Assembly: GCF_048544455.1 (NCBI RefSeq)
Contig: NC_133538.1
Span: 18,628,969-18,692,968, forward strand
Direction of reading: 5' to 3'
Length of the DNA: 64,000 nt
From: Silene latifolia
Lineage: Eukaryota > Streptophyta > Magnoliopsida > Caryophyllales > Caryophyllaceae
Every line of letters begins with the position of its first letter. Position 1 is the stretch's first letter. This document shows, piece by piece, positions 45,703 to 55,644 of this stretch. The position numbers and the translations under genes are program-made. Under the pieces are notes generated by a model, which saw only the letters and a list, made by a program, of their open reading frames with translations, ran no database searches and was not told where the DNA came from.

Positions 45703-46798
45703 CAAGAGGACTAGTTACACTTTGTTTCTAGGGTCTTTTCCTCCGAGGTGAAACTTGAAAAGAAAGTGTTGGAAAGTAAAACATTACTCATAGTGCTACA
45801 ATTCATGCATAAACCCTTAAGGACTTGCCCGGGCCGTCCCAGCGTTTCTTCGTGATGCGTGGGGGGCGACGTCCCACTATGCTAGGAAGCTGCACATTGC
45901 TCGCTTCCACTTCGCCTCGCGTGGTTCTTGATGGTGGGGACGATCTTCTAGGTACTTTACCTTAAGACACCTTGCTCTATAAGACCGCAAAAGGATGGAG
46001 GGCATAGACCTTCTTATAGATGACTTGCCGAGACTTAGAGATGTCTAGGAGCATACATCCTTGTAACATGAGAATGACAATGTGCAATTTGTTTTCCCGA
46101 GTCTTTTTTCGAAAATTCCCATGTCCTTTTCAAAACCGAACTTTTGAACAACTTACTTTCAAAATAGCATGGTTTTAAAAACGCGGAATGCTGCCCAAAT
46201 AGGACTAGAAATTTCGGCCCAAAATGAGCTTTTATAGCCGGCATGCTGCCCATTTCAAATCTCATTTTCAAATCAATCCTTCGTTTTTCAAAATCAATCC
46301 AAAATGCCTCTCGAACCTCAACCAAGCATGAAATGCGTCAAGTTGTGTCCGGGTCATGGCCGTGTTAGGCCAGGTGTGTTTCGTTCTAAGAGTCTAGAAC
46401 ACGACCTTGTTGGGTCACCCAAGCTCACCTCTTGGGCTTTGAGTCATGTTGGTCGACCTTTTGGTCTAGGATAGTCCACAAAAAACGTCCAAGCTAGGCC
46501 CTTTAGGACGTTTCACTCGAACCCATGGGCTATGTCAGACCGATCACGGGTTTAGTCACACCAAGTCCAGTTTAGAATCGAGTTATGACAGTTTGAGTCA
46601 TGTCGTTTTGTCGAGTCTAAAATGAACCGATGTCTAAATCAAACCGTGAGTCGAACCCTTGTTTAGTCAATCTCAAGTCGAGTCTTTGTTTGAGTCAAGT
46701 TGGGGTCGAGTCCTTAAGTGTGCAGGGGGCTCTTACTTTAAATATTGACTCGACAGGGTTTTCTTGTAGAAAGGCCGCCCAAAACCCGACGTCAAGCA
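45703..46798 (+). other. Leader of the gag-only element
   Basis: About 1.1 kb without a convincing frame. Repeated 'cgagtc' and 'gagtca' words occur from 46550 to 46730. A TTTAAATATTGACTCGACAG stretch just before the gag frame could act as a splice acceptor, but no donor is evident. Confidence 0.55.
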
Positions 46799-48193
46799 AT
46801 GGAAGATGCTGTTAACAAACTCACCGAGGCCGTGAACCTCATGATGACCCGAATGGATGCAATCGAATCTAAGCCGGGTGAAGATTCCCCTCCACCACTG
46901 ACTGATCTGGAAAAACGGTTCAAGTTCATCGAAGACTGTTTGAAACTCTCCCAGGGGAAGAACATTCACTATGAGAATGCTAGGGCCTATGCCCCAGTTC
47001 AGGATAAATTGCCCACGAACATGGTACTCACTGACATCCCAAAGTTTAAGGGCACAGAAGATCCAGTCCACCATGTTAAGGCCTATAAGGGGTACTTAGC
47101 ACTCGAAGGGAGTACCGCCGACATGCTCTCTGAAATTTTCGCTCAGTCCCTGGATGAACACCCGAAGGCGTGGTTCTATAATCTGGACCTTAAGAACTTC
47201 CCCACTTTCGAAGATATTACGGTGGAGTTCTGTAAGCACTATGCTGACAACGTCGAGATTCAAACCAACATAAGAACTTTGGAGGTTATGACACAAAAGG
47301 AAAAAGAGGGCTTTACTGAATTCCTCGCAAGATGGCGCGCTGAAAGCGTGAAACTAGCCAAAAAGCCTGATGAAGTTGAAATGGTAGATAAGTTCGTAAA
47401 GAATTTACGACCTGTTTACCGTAATGCTCTGAAATACCAGAATTTTGGTTCTTTTAAAGAATTGATAAGAATCGGGATAAAGGTAGAAGATGATGTCATA
47501 AGGGCAGAGGCTGAAAAGCCGAAAGGGTACCAAGGGGCCTCATCGTCTAAGGCCAAGGCCCCAGCAACGACCCATATTGATGAAGCCATCAATCTCTTAG
47601 AAGGGCAACCGAAGAAGTCGCAGCGCCAAACACCTAGGGCATTCACCGATATCGGATGCACTTATACATACGCTCTCCAAAGGCTCATAGCCCAAGGAAA
47701 GCTGAAGCCTATTGGTCCAACTCCGGACCCTCCTGCTGAACAACAAGGCAAATGGTACAAACCAAATGCCTACTGTGCCTTTCATCAAGGGAAAGGCCAC
47801 GATACTGAAAGGTGCTATCGACTGAAGCACGAAATCCAAGACATGATTGAGAATGGAACACTCCCGATCCCAACTGTTAAACCCAATAACATCACCAATC
47901 CATTTGCCGATCACGCCAACTTTGTTTCTGTTGAAGACAATGTCGATTATTCTCATCTTATCCGCCCATGTCACTGGAAAGCGGTGTTTATCGAGAAAAT
48001 ATTTGTGGATTGCTCTAAATTTTTGCCAAGCCCGAAGAATGAAATTCAAATCGGGAGTCTTGCTCTAGAATGTACTCCTCTCGTTAACGAAGTTAATAAA
48101 AGACAATTCGATTCACCAACCTTCATCACTGGCATAGATCCTCAGAGGACTACCTCAGGATGGAGGCAGACCATCAAAGGGATCAAGGACTAG
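46799..48193 (+). CDS. Intact Tat-type Gag, followed by a short post-protease remnant
   Basis: ATG 46799 opens an uninterrupted frame of 464 codons. A longer open frame exists upstream but lacks an ATG. It has an N-terminal coiled segment (AVNKLTEAVNLMMTRMDAIE), the gag core (VLTDIPKFKGTEDPVHHVKA, WFYNLDLKNF, FCKHYADNVEIQ, FTEFLARWRAE) and a knuckle-like YCAFHQGKGHDTERC near residue 325. The tail does not continue into protease. Instead PTFITGIDPQRTTSGWRQ matches PTALISDTDSEKATQGWRK in the post-protease linker of the Tat element, so protease has been deleted and the linker joined to gag. The intact frame in a young element suggests it may still be made and form particles. Confidence 0.92.
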   Translation: MEDAVNKLTEAVNLMMTRMDAIESKPGEDSPPPLTDLEKRFKFIEDCLKLSQGKNIHYENARAYAPVQDKLPTNMVLTDIPKFKGTEDPVHHVKAYKGYLALEGSTADMLSEIFAQSLDEHPKAWFYNLDLKNFPTFEDITVEFCKHYADNVEIQTNIRTLEVMTQKEKEGFTEFLARWRAESVKLAKKPDEVEMVDKFVKNLRPVYRNALKYQNFGSFKELIRIGIKVEDDVIRAEAEKPKGYQGASSSKAKAPATTHIDEAINLLEGQPKKSQRQTPRAFTDIGCTYTYALQRLIAQGKLKPIGPTPDPPAEQQGKWYKPNAYCAFHQGKGHDTERCYRLKHEIQDMIENGTLPIPTVKPNNITNPFADHANFVSVEDNVDYSHLIRPCHWKAVFIEKIFVDCSKFLPSPKNEIQIGSLALECTPLVNEVNKRQFDSPTFITGIDPQRTTSGWRQTIKGIKD

Positions 48194-49494
48194 AACCGAG
48201 CATCTAAGCCGACAATTTGAACAAGGGAAAGCTCAAGACCAGATTTGAAAAATTATGAGTCGGGATCTGTTTTCTTTTCTTAGTCGAGTCGAGTCTAGGA
48301 CTTTCTTTTCTTGAAGTTGAGTCGTTTGTCCCGCGATGACCTGGGGTGTGTCCTAGGAATCGTTCCTTTGAGTCTGTTAAGCAATTGCCTTTCCAATAAA
48401 AAGTTGCAGTTTCATTTCCAAATATGTCTTATTTCCCATCCTCAATCATTCCGAAATATGATAAAACGCACAACACACTCAAAGGCATCCCTGGGGTAGA
48501 AATATGTCTCGTTTCAAAATGTAAGGTACACTAGGATCCCGTGTTTGATTCCTTTACCTATTCCATGTCTGGCGGTAGAAAACCTCCGTCAAAACCAATG
48601 CTTAACACAAGCCTTTAGATGATTCTATGACAAACCCGGACTAGCTCCTTGTTTCCCCTATCGATGATGGAAGGCAAGCCTTTTCCCCAACAAAATCATT
48701 CCATCTCGAAGAGAGGAGATATCAACCCGTTCTAACAAGGAATTGTTAGTTCCCACCCAAATTAGTTGGCGAAGCCCAGTTTTCAAGGTGTATCCATTTA
48801 TGACTAAGAGAATGAATAGTCATTTTCAAAGAGAGAAAAAGAATGAAAAAAAATGAGAAAAAGAGAAAATTTGGAAAAATGAAAAAAAATGAAAAAAAAT
48901 GAAAAAAGAAAAGTGATGAAAGAAAATGAAAAAAAAAGATGAAAGAAAAAAAAGATGTTGAAGTTATTGCGGAATGCTTTTTTGGTTGAATGTCGAAGTT
49001 ACGGAAGCCAGAATTCAAGTCAAGTACCCGTAGTTGAAGTTCAATGGGCGAAGCCCAAAAGCGCAAGTAGTAACCTCTTTACCCTCTAAGTCCTTCCTGA
49101 GACAGTTACAAGGGATAGTCGGGAATTTTGAGAATCATTCCGCGTGTGTTGTTACACCCAGCCTTTAGGGTCCAGACATGGAAATTTGAACCCACGTCAT
49201 TTTTCAACCCATTTGCACTCGTGGTTCATCAAACCCGAGACACCCATTCCAACCACATAAACAGCCATAGCCCTTGGCCTTAGCACCACAAAACAAACCT
49301 TCAGAATGATGGTTAACCATTCCAACTTTTTATTACCAAGCTCCACATCCCAAAAGATCCAAGCCTTTTGTACCAACCCTAGACACGGGATACAACGGTA
49401 CCTTACAGGCTAGAATGGGATACGACATGATACCTTAGGTGAAACCTTTGAGTGTGTACACACAATAAAAATGCCATGTTTATGCACCTTGATC
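48194..49494. other. Non-coding 3' interior of the gag-only element, first part
   Basis: No pol motif in any frame. It contains a purine-rich run (48828-48957, GAAAAAAATG-type repeats) and a GGGC-GAA-GCCC triloop hairpin at 49046-49056. Confidence 0.7.
48828..48957. repeat. Purine-rich simple repeat
   Basis: Almost pure A/G text built from 'gaaaaaaat' and 'gaaaaag' words. A similar tract lies at 58405-58485 in the Athila-like element. Confidence 0.8.
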
Positions 49495-49542
49495 GAACTA
49501 CGTCGGATTTGATTTCGCTCCACGCGAATACGTAGGCAGTCC
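49495..49542 (+). ncRNA. Structured RNA motif ending in TACGTAGGCA, copy A
   Basis: GAACTACGT, GGATTTGATT, a hairpin TTCGC/GCGAA with loop TCCAC (49514-49528), then ACGTAGGCAGTCC. The outer stem is CTACGT/ACGTAG (49498-49503 with 49530-49535). It is homologous to 51078-51123 and to the minus-strand pair at 8838-9040. Confidence 0.6.
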
Positions 49543-49762
49543 TTCAGAATAAGGGATTCAATCCACTCATCAACCAAGTTGTCATCTTGTCGGTTTCTTA
49601 TGGGTCTTAACCAAGTCCAAATGAAGCCACCTTTGTTTGAGTCGGTCTTAGCACTCGATGTAGGCTAGGATAAGGATATAGGTTCGGATGAATAGTATCA
49701 AGTCTCAGAATGAGCTTTATCGAACGGTTTAGGCAAAGATGCTCAGTCAGATAGGTGTGGGT

Positions 49763-49928
49763 TTTTGTTGGGAACAGAAAATATGAAAAACCCGCTGAAA
49801 AGAAAGAAGGCGTGGAAGAAAAAATGATAAAAGCCCGCTGAAAAGAAAGAAGGCGGTGGCAAGAAATGACGAAACTCGCTGAAAAGAAAGGAGGCGAGGA
49901 GAAGAGTGACGGAATGTTCCCAACAAAA
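49763..49928 (+). ncRNA. Three purine-loop hairpins closed by a 14-bp inverted repeat
   Basis: TTTTGTTGGGAACA (49763-49776) and TGTTCCCAACAAAA (49915-49928) are perfect inverse complements. Between them, three units of the form CCGC-TGAAAAGAAAGAAG-GCGG repeat at about 42-bp spacing (49792, 49835, 49876). The third unit has CTCGC with GCGAG, so stem bases change in step. It could fold as one closed domain with three branches. Function unknown; a packaging signal is possible. Confidence 0.55.
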
Positions 49929-50370
49929 GTCATGTGTGGTGTCCAACTGTTCTCATAAAATCAACCTGTGTTTAGTGTCTGGGCGAAGCCAACGTTGGTG
50001 CTCCGTGAGTTTAATCCACCTTGTCAATGTCAAGTGATCTTGATTCCCATGTGCCCTAGGGAGCACGCCCATGCCATACGATACCTCCGTCCCAAGTTCG
50101 ACGACTTTGTGATTCCCATTTGCCATCTTTTGGCGCCAGAACGGCCAATTTACATTTCTACCCCCAACAAGTCAATAATCGAATTAAAACCCGTGCACAC
50201 TTACGGTTTTATTTTCCTTTTTTGTTTTACGGTAGCGGGCTACGCCCACGTCTGTTTACGGGTCATACAGAGTGTCTGAGTCGTATTTCCTGCTCACCCG
50301 TCAAGGTTCGATTTCAAAATGCCAAAGATTTCAGAATTCCGAAATTTCAAAAACTTTTTGCGAATTATGG

Positions 50371-50703
50371 GATAGATGATCCAAGTAGTGGTACATTTCA
50401 AGTCAAGGTTCAAATCTCAAAGTTCAAAATCAAATTTTGGGTCGACGACCCAACATCCAAGTAATTCATTTCAAATTCAAAATATGGGTCGATAGCCCAA
50501 TTATTCAAAATTTTCAACATGTTCAAATTTCGGGTCGATGACCCAGTCTTTCAAACTCAAATTTCGGGCCGATGGCCCAACATTCCAAGTGATGTCAATT
50601 TCAAACTTCGGGTCGAGGGCCCAATTATTCAAAATTTTCAAATTCAATTTTCGGGTCGATGACCCAATCTTTCAAATAATCCAATTTTAAGATCGATGAT
50701 CCA
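50371..50703 (+). ncRNA. Array of GGGTC-GAT-GACCC triloop hairpins
   Basis: Eight units at about 35-55 bp spacing sit in 'ttcaaattt' filler. Stems vary together: GGGTC/GACCC (three units), GGGCC/GGCCC, GGGTC/GGCCC (pairable through U-G), GATC/GATC and GGAT/ATCC. One unit (50485) has a mismatch. The loop is mostly GAT. A ninth partial unit is at 51156. Confidence 0.6.
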
Positions 50704-50768
50704 AATGTGCTTATGTGATGATTATTGCTAGTACGTTTTTGTGTTTCAAATATAGCAGGATATGCTTC

Positions 50769-50848
50769 AACTGGGGGCTCTAAAGTCTTCGACTTTAGAG
50801 CCATTGCAAACTGGGGGCTCTGAAGCCGTTGGCTTCAGAGACCATTAT
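50769..50848 (+). ncRNA. Twin hairpins each fused to a polypurine-tract copy
   Basis: A 40-bp unit is duplicated, and each copy begins AACTGGGGGCTCT, like the true tract before the 3' LTR. The first hairpin has a perfect 12-bp stem (50776-50787 with 50791-50802, loop TTC). The second (50816-50843) has the same stem with one bulged A and two compensatory pair changes. Confidence 0.65.
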
Positions 50849-50975
50849 CAAGATTTAAAGGATGACATCCACCAAGAATTCAATTCAATACAAGAGTATG
50901 AAATGGAAGAATTCCGTAGCTGAAAGCAAACGATGAAAGCGGCGGCAACCTCCTTGGTAAGTCCCGTCCCATTCG

Positions 50976-51073
50976 GACAAGCGCCAACAGATGATAAATT
51001 TTGGGCAAATGTCAGCAGATGACGAATTTTGGACAAACGCCAGCAGATGATAAACTTTGCATGTGTCAGCAGT
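50976..51073. repeat. 28-bp tandem repeat, about 3.3 copies
   Basis: Units share 'gacaaacgccagcagatgat' and 'aaattttg'. The array ends in 'gtcagcag' just before structured motif copy B. Confidence 0.85.
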
Positions 51074-51077
51074 GGCC

Positions 51078-51123
51078 GAACTACGACGCGGGTTTGATTC
51101 CGTCAGAAACGGATACGTAGGCA
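51078..51123 (+). ncRNA. Structured RNA motif ending in TACGTAGGCA, copy B
   Basis: GAACTACG, GGTTTGATT, hairpin TCCGT/ACGGA with loop CAGAA (51099-51113), then TACGTAGGCACC. The outer stem is CTACG/CGTAG (51081-51085 with 51116-51120). Stem and loop lengths equal those of copy A although the stem bases differ. Confidence 0.6.
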
Positions 51124-51360
51124 CCTAAGGATAAGGCTCAACCCACCATATATGCAATTTATGGGTCGATGACCAACGATGATAATTCGACGCAACAGAA
51201 GCAAGAGTCAGTCCCCAACGAAGTTTCAGGTATGATCTCTTCTTATGGCTGGCGAGCTTATATACGCAAGTCTAATGGACTATAAACGACCCGAAGAATC
51301 CTCAGGTCGAGAGGGACCTGGGGTATACTTTGACTTTCGCCTTGTCCAAGCCTCAGTCAA

Positions 51361-51371
51361 AGTGGGGGCTC
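51361..51371 (+). other. Polypurine tract of the gag-only element
   Basis: AGTGGGGGCTC directly precedes the 3' LTR start TGTAGATACC. This is the plus-strand primer site. Two more copies of GGGGGCTCT lie at 50773 and 50813. Confidence 0.8.
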
Positions 51372-54300
51372 TGTAGATACCCGTATCCGTCGATATTGGA
51401 ATTTATAGAGAACCCGACAAACACCCGATGATGATAGGACACATGTATTCTTTAGTTGTCATTGTCATTATTTGGGTTCGTTTTACGATGTAGAATGGGC
51501 GTCGTCGATGAAGTATTTTATTAATTTAAATGATATTTAAATTAATGTTTTTTTTAGTGAGTTCATTTTATTATTTTAAATGATATTTAAATTATGGTTT
51601 TTTTGAGGTGAATTCAATTTATTTTATTTTATTTTGAATTTATTTTCCCAAGTTTATTTTATTGAAAATAAAATAAATAATTGATTTGAAAAATCATTTT
51701 ATGAATATATTTGATTTGAAAAATCATTTATTTTAATGTGTTAATTGATTTGAAAAATCGATTTTAAAAGCGAAGAAAACTCGTTTTAGAAGCATGTTTT
51801 TGAGCTCGATTTTAGCTCGGTTTTTGGGCCCGTTTTCTTTACGAGTTGGCACGAATATCGAGTACATTAACCAACCTAAGCCTCTACCCATCCAACCCAG
51901 TTCGAACCCCCATAATCACGGCCCAAATTCCATCCCCAAATCGTCCCCAACAGCCCGCACTAAACCGAGCAGCCCCCCTGTTTTGGCAGCTCAATCCCGA
52001 GCCCAAAACCCGCTCCAAACACTACCAAGACCCGTACCCATTAACCCTAACCCATACCCTAGTATCCTACCCATATTATCCTAGCTTAATCACCAAGAAA
52101 ACCCCTCTCAAACCCTCACAAAAGCTGCTGGACAGCAGCCATGCGTGATGAAGCCCGACTGCCTCTCCCTCTCTTTTAACCTACTTTAACTCCTTATAAA
52201 TACCACCCCTTCACCATACATTCATTCCTCGAAGTTCTCCATACATCCTACCATCACCCACAAGCTTTAACCCTCAGAAACAAACCCTAATTGCCTCCCA
52301 AAAACCCTAAACAAAACCGACACACAAATTGAACTGTTTGTGTGTCCTCCTCGAAAAGCAACTCGTTCCTCTATCAAACCTCCATCAAAATTCGATTTTC
52401 TTGTTCCTAATTAACCACATAACATCCATCTACACATTAGACAAAGATTTACGAGCCAAATTGCCCTTGAGAGTACACGAAATCCCTCGAAAAACAGAGT
52501 GTTATACACTCTGTTTTCGCGGTTTATTCTTGTCTGTCCAGTTCTGTTTGTGCTCGTTTTTCGTGCCCAATAACCCAAAACGAGCAGGGGTTGCTTTAAG
52601 ATATCTGTTCTCCTCTCTTTCTAGTTTTCAAAACATCTTTTAAATCGAATTTTCGTCGTGAAACGAGGGAGATATCATCGTTTGAAAGTTGCTGTCCAGA
52701 TTTGTCAAAAAACGCGTGTTGCTTTATTTCTTCGTCGACGACGGCCTCTCGAGATAAAATCTACCATCGATTACGACCCAAGACGGTGTCAACGATACAT
52801 GTAGGTTGAGGGTGCATCAAATCCTCCTCTTTTCCCTTTTATTTTGTTTGTTTTATGTTTGTTTTTTATTGTCTCGTTTTATTTCGTTTATCGTTTTGTT
52901 TATTGTTTAATTAACTATGAAACTAGTTTAGTCCGAGTATGAGTTAAAGTACCACCATGAGCACCCGCGTTGACTTGAGATGGGAAAATAAACCGCTACT
53001 TCAATCGGTCGTACACCCCCGTCTCATTTACATATCCTCGTGTTCAAGGTAGGGCATAAATAAAACGAATTTCTAACTTCGCTCTTCGCTTTTGACCCCT
53101 TTGTGATTTCGGCCAACTCGACACACCCTAGGACTCGTTGTATGTTAGTTTAACCTCTGATTGTTAACATATGACGTATTTAGATGACATTAGATTAATT
53201 TAATAACCTAATTAGACATGTTAGGTGGCATCGACGTAGCTTTTAAAATCGATTAACGACTCTATAACCTAATTGAATACATCTTTCTTATCACTTGATT
53301 TCTCGCTAGCATAGGAGTGCGTGATTAGCACCTTCCTATTAACACTCGACGAGTAAGCATTAATCTTATGATATTGTGACCTAATTGGACCCTTTAGGCC
53401 GTGTAGAATGCACACTCGCGCGTTTCTTCTCAATCAATCAACCTATCTTATAACCCGTTTTCTAACTCGTTTTCTAATCCGATTCGCAATCATTCGATCT
53501 AACTAATGAACCTAACCTAGGAACTAGGATGGCCTTGTCTTGGCCGTGAGGGTGGCCGTTGGTTTGGGCCGTGAGTTGGCCGTGTCTCCCGTCTTTCTCA
53601 TTTCGTTTTTCTTTCCTTGTTTATCATTTGTTCTTTGTTGTTTTGTAGCTTGTAATTTATAGTTTGTTTATCGAGTTGTAATTTTCGAGTTAGTTTTCTT
53701 TTATCGAGTCAAAAACCTCTTTCAAAAAACCTTAGTCTTGTTTGGTTAGACGGTTGTTCCCCAATGCTTGTAGGAGCGTAGTAAACCGCATGTTGTTTAA
53801 AGCAACATGGCCCGGTTTATGCTAATGCATGCTTTGGTGCGTAGCCCTATGTCTAATTCGATAAGATTAAGTGAAAGCACGCATTACGAGGAGTGACCCA
53901 AGGCCGTGTGTCATGTAGGCCGTGAGTCACCCCTTTGTGCACGGTTTTCTAGGCCGAATGGCCGTGTATTGCGTCGTGTGTATAGCGTTGTATTTAGATC
54001 GAGTTGTATCTTTAATTTATCGTTGCGTCGGCATGAAATGCCTGGTTTGTAATAGGTAGATCCCAACGGCTCCCCCATTCCCCCTAAGCCTTGTTTGCTT
54101 TCGTTTATATGTTTGCTTAGATCAATCAATCCACATGCTAAATTACAACTTTGACAAAGTTAGTTTAGTTGCATCTAAAACGACATAGAAATTGTTGTCA
54201 CATGATAGGGTTAAAACAACGTTTGCATATCATACATCGTAGTAGCTATGACCTTGTTTGAAATCCGACACTTGACTTAGTAGAGGCCGTTATTGACGGG

Positions 54301-54625
54301 CGGGGTTGGGTGTCCTTATGGGCTTCCCAACACGTACCCTCACCCCTTACTCAAGATCTATGGTTTGTGGATCCGTCTAAATACCATTGGATTACGAGAG
54401 TCATTCAAATCGAGTGATATAGGGTACAAGTCTTGATCTTTAATCACTCGTAGTCGATTGGCTTTATGCTTTTCGATGAAAGGTGTAAAGTTGGCTTGAA
54501 CGGTTCCAAGTTCCCAAAAAACTTGGTGGCGACTCTAATTGGTCTTAATTCGATTCGAAAGAACCTCGAGTCGATTATGCCTGGTGTGGATCCCGCGGAC
54601 GCAGTTCCCAAGGGCCTTGTCCACA
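51372..54625 (+). repeat. 3' LTR of the gag-only Tat-type element
   Basis: A 3254-bp LTR, nearly identical to 42426-45681, with TATA box at 52195-52202. Confidence 0.95.
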
Positions 54626-54630
54626 ATATT

Positions 54631-55644
54631 CAAACCCAATTCATTGCTCACTCTAATCAAAGGCAAGAGGAGGCCACGTCTTCTATCAACCAACTGAGGA
54701 CTCAAATGCAAGCCTCCCAAAGAATGACGGATAATCAAATCTCTCAATTGGCTTCTCAATTGGCTTCTCAAATAAGTCAATTTCAAGCCTCAAATGTAAA
54801 GTTTTATGGTAAAACCGAAGAGAACCCAAAGACCATTAATGCTATACATTTGAGGAGTGGTAGGGAGTTGGAAGACTGGGTGTTCATAAAGAGGAAAAAG
54901 AGTTGCAAATCGGAAGTTGTGGTTGAACCACCAAAAGTGGTTGAAGATGATCCTGTGGAAGTTGTTGTGGAAACTCCCATGGTAGTTGATGAACCTACCA
55001 AGATTGTTGAAGAACCCAAGCAACAAGTCGTGATACCATATGTGCCACCAATCCCTTTCCCTCAAAGGTTTACAAGAGCAAAGCTTGAGCAAAAGTATGG
55101 GAAATTCATCCACATGATGAAAGGTGTGAACATCATCATGTGTTTTATTGATGACATCAAGGAGATACCCGCATATGGAAAATTCTTGAAGGAGTTGATT
55201 TCCAACAAAAATTCCTTGAGTCCAAGTACAACGGTGAATTTATCCAAGAAATGTAGTGCCATTCTAATGAATGAGTTACCCCAAAAGCTTGAAGATCCGG
55301 GGAGTTTTTCCATACCGTGTACCATTGGGACTGTTCAAATAGAGAGAGTTCTATGTGATTTGGGGGCAAGCATTAGCCTCATGCCTCTCAAAATTTTCAA
55401 GAAATTGAAAGATTATGAGCTTTTACCAACTAGAGTTTCTTTACAACTTGCGAATAGATCGGTGAAGTATCCAATTGGCCTTGTGGAACATGTACTACTT
55501 AAAGTGGGAAAGCTTGTGATACCTTGCGACTTCTATGTGATGGATATTCCCGAGGATTCCAAAACTCCAATCATCCTAGGGCGCCCTTGCCTTGCTACGG
55601 GAGGTGTCTTGATTGATATGAAAAATGGAAAACTATCTCTTTAA
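54631..55644 (+). pseudogene. Gag end and protease of the Athila-like element
   Basis: This continues the frame broken at 42425. It starts with a Gln/Ser-rich coiled segment (QLASQLASQISQ), passes a basic/acidic linker and a Pro-rich stretch (VIPYVPPIPFPQRF), then the aspartic protease. CDLGASISLMPL is near 55353, where the usual DTG/DSG is DLG, and PIILGRPCLATGG is near 55570. Both fit Athila-type proteases. TAA at 55642-55644 interrupts the frame (KLSL*VGDDKVEF) and is explained by CAA to TAA; the same frame continues as an acidic region. Protease would mature Gag. No RT follows. Confidence 0.9.

Larger units (their letters stand above)
42426..54625 (+). mobile_element. Young gag-only Tat-type element nested in the Athila-like gag
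   Basis: Two nearly identical LTRs (42426-45681, 3256 bp; 51372-54625, 3254 bp) bound a 5.69-kb interior with an intact gag, no protease, no RT and no integrase. LTRs start TGTAGATACCCG and end TGTCCACA. Flanks are ATATC (42421-42425) and ATATT (54626-54630), a 5-bp duplication with one change. Removing the element with one duplication restores the interrupted frame exactly. By eye the LTRs differ at about 25-30 positions (below 1%), so this is the youngest insertion seen. It has the same primer site as the Tat element at 19085. Confidence 0.95.
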
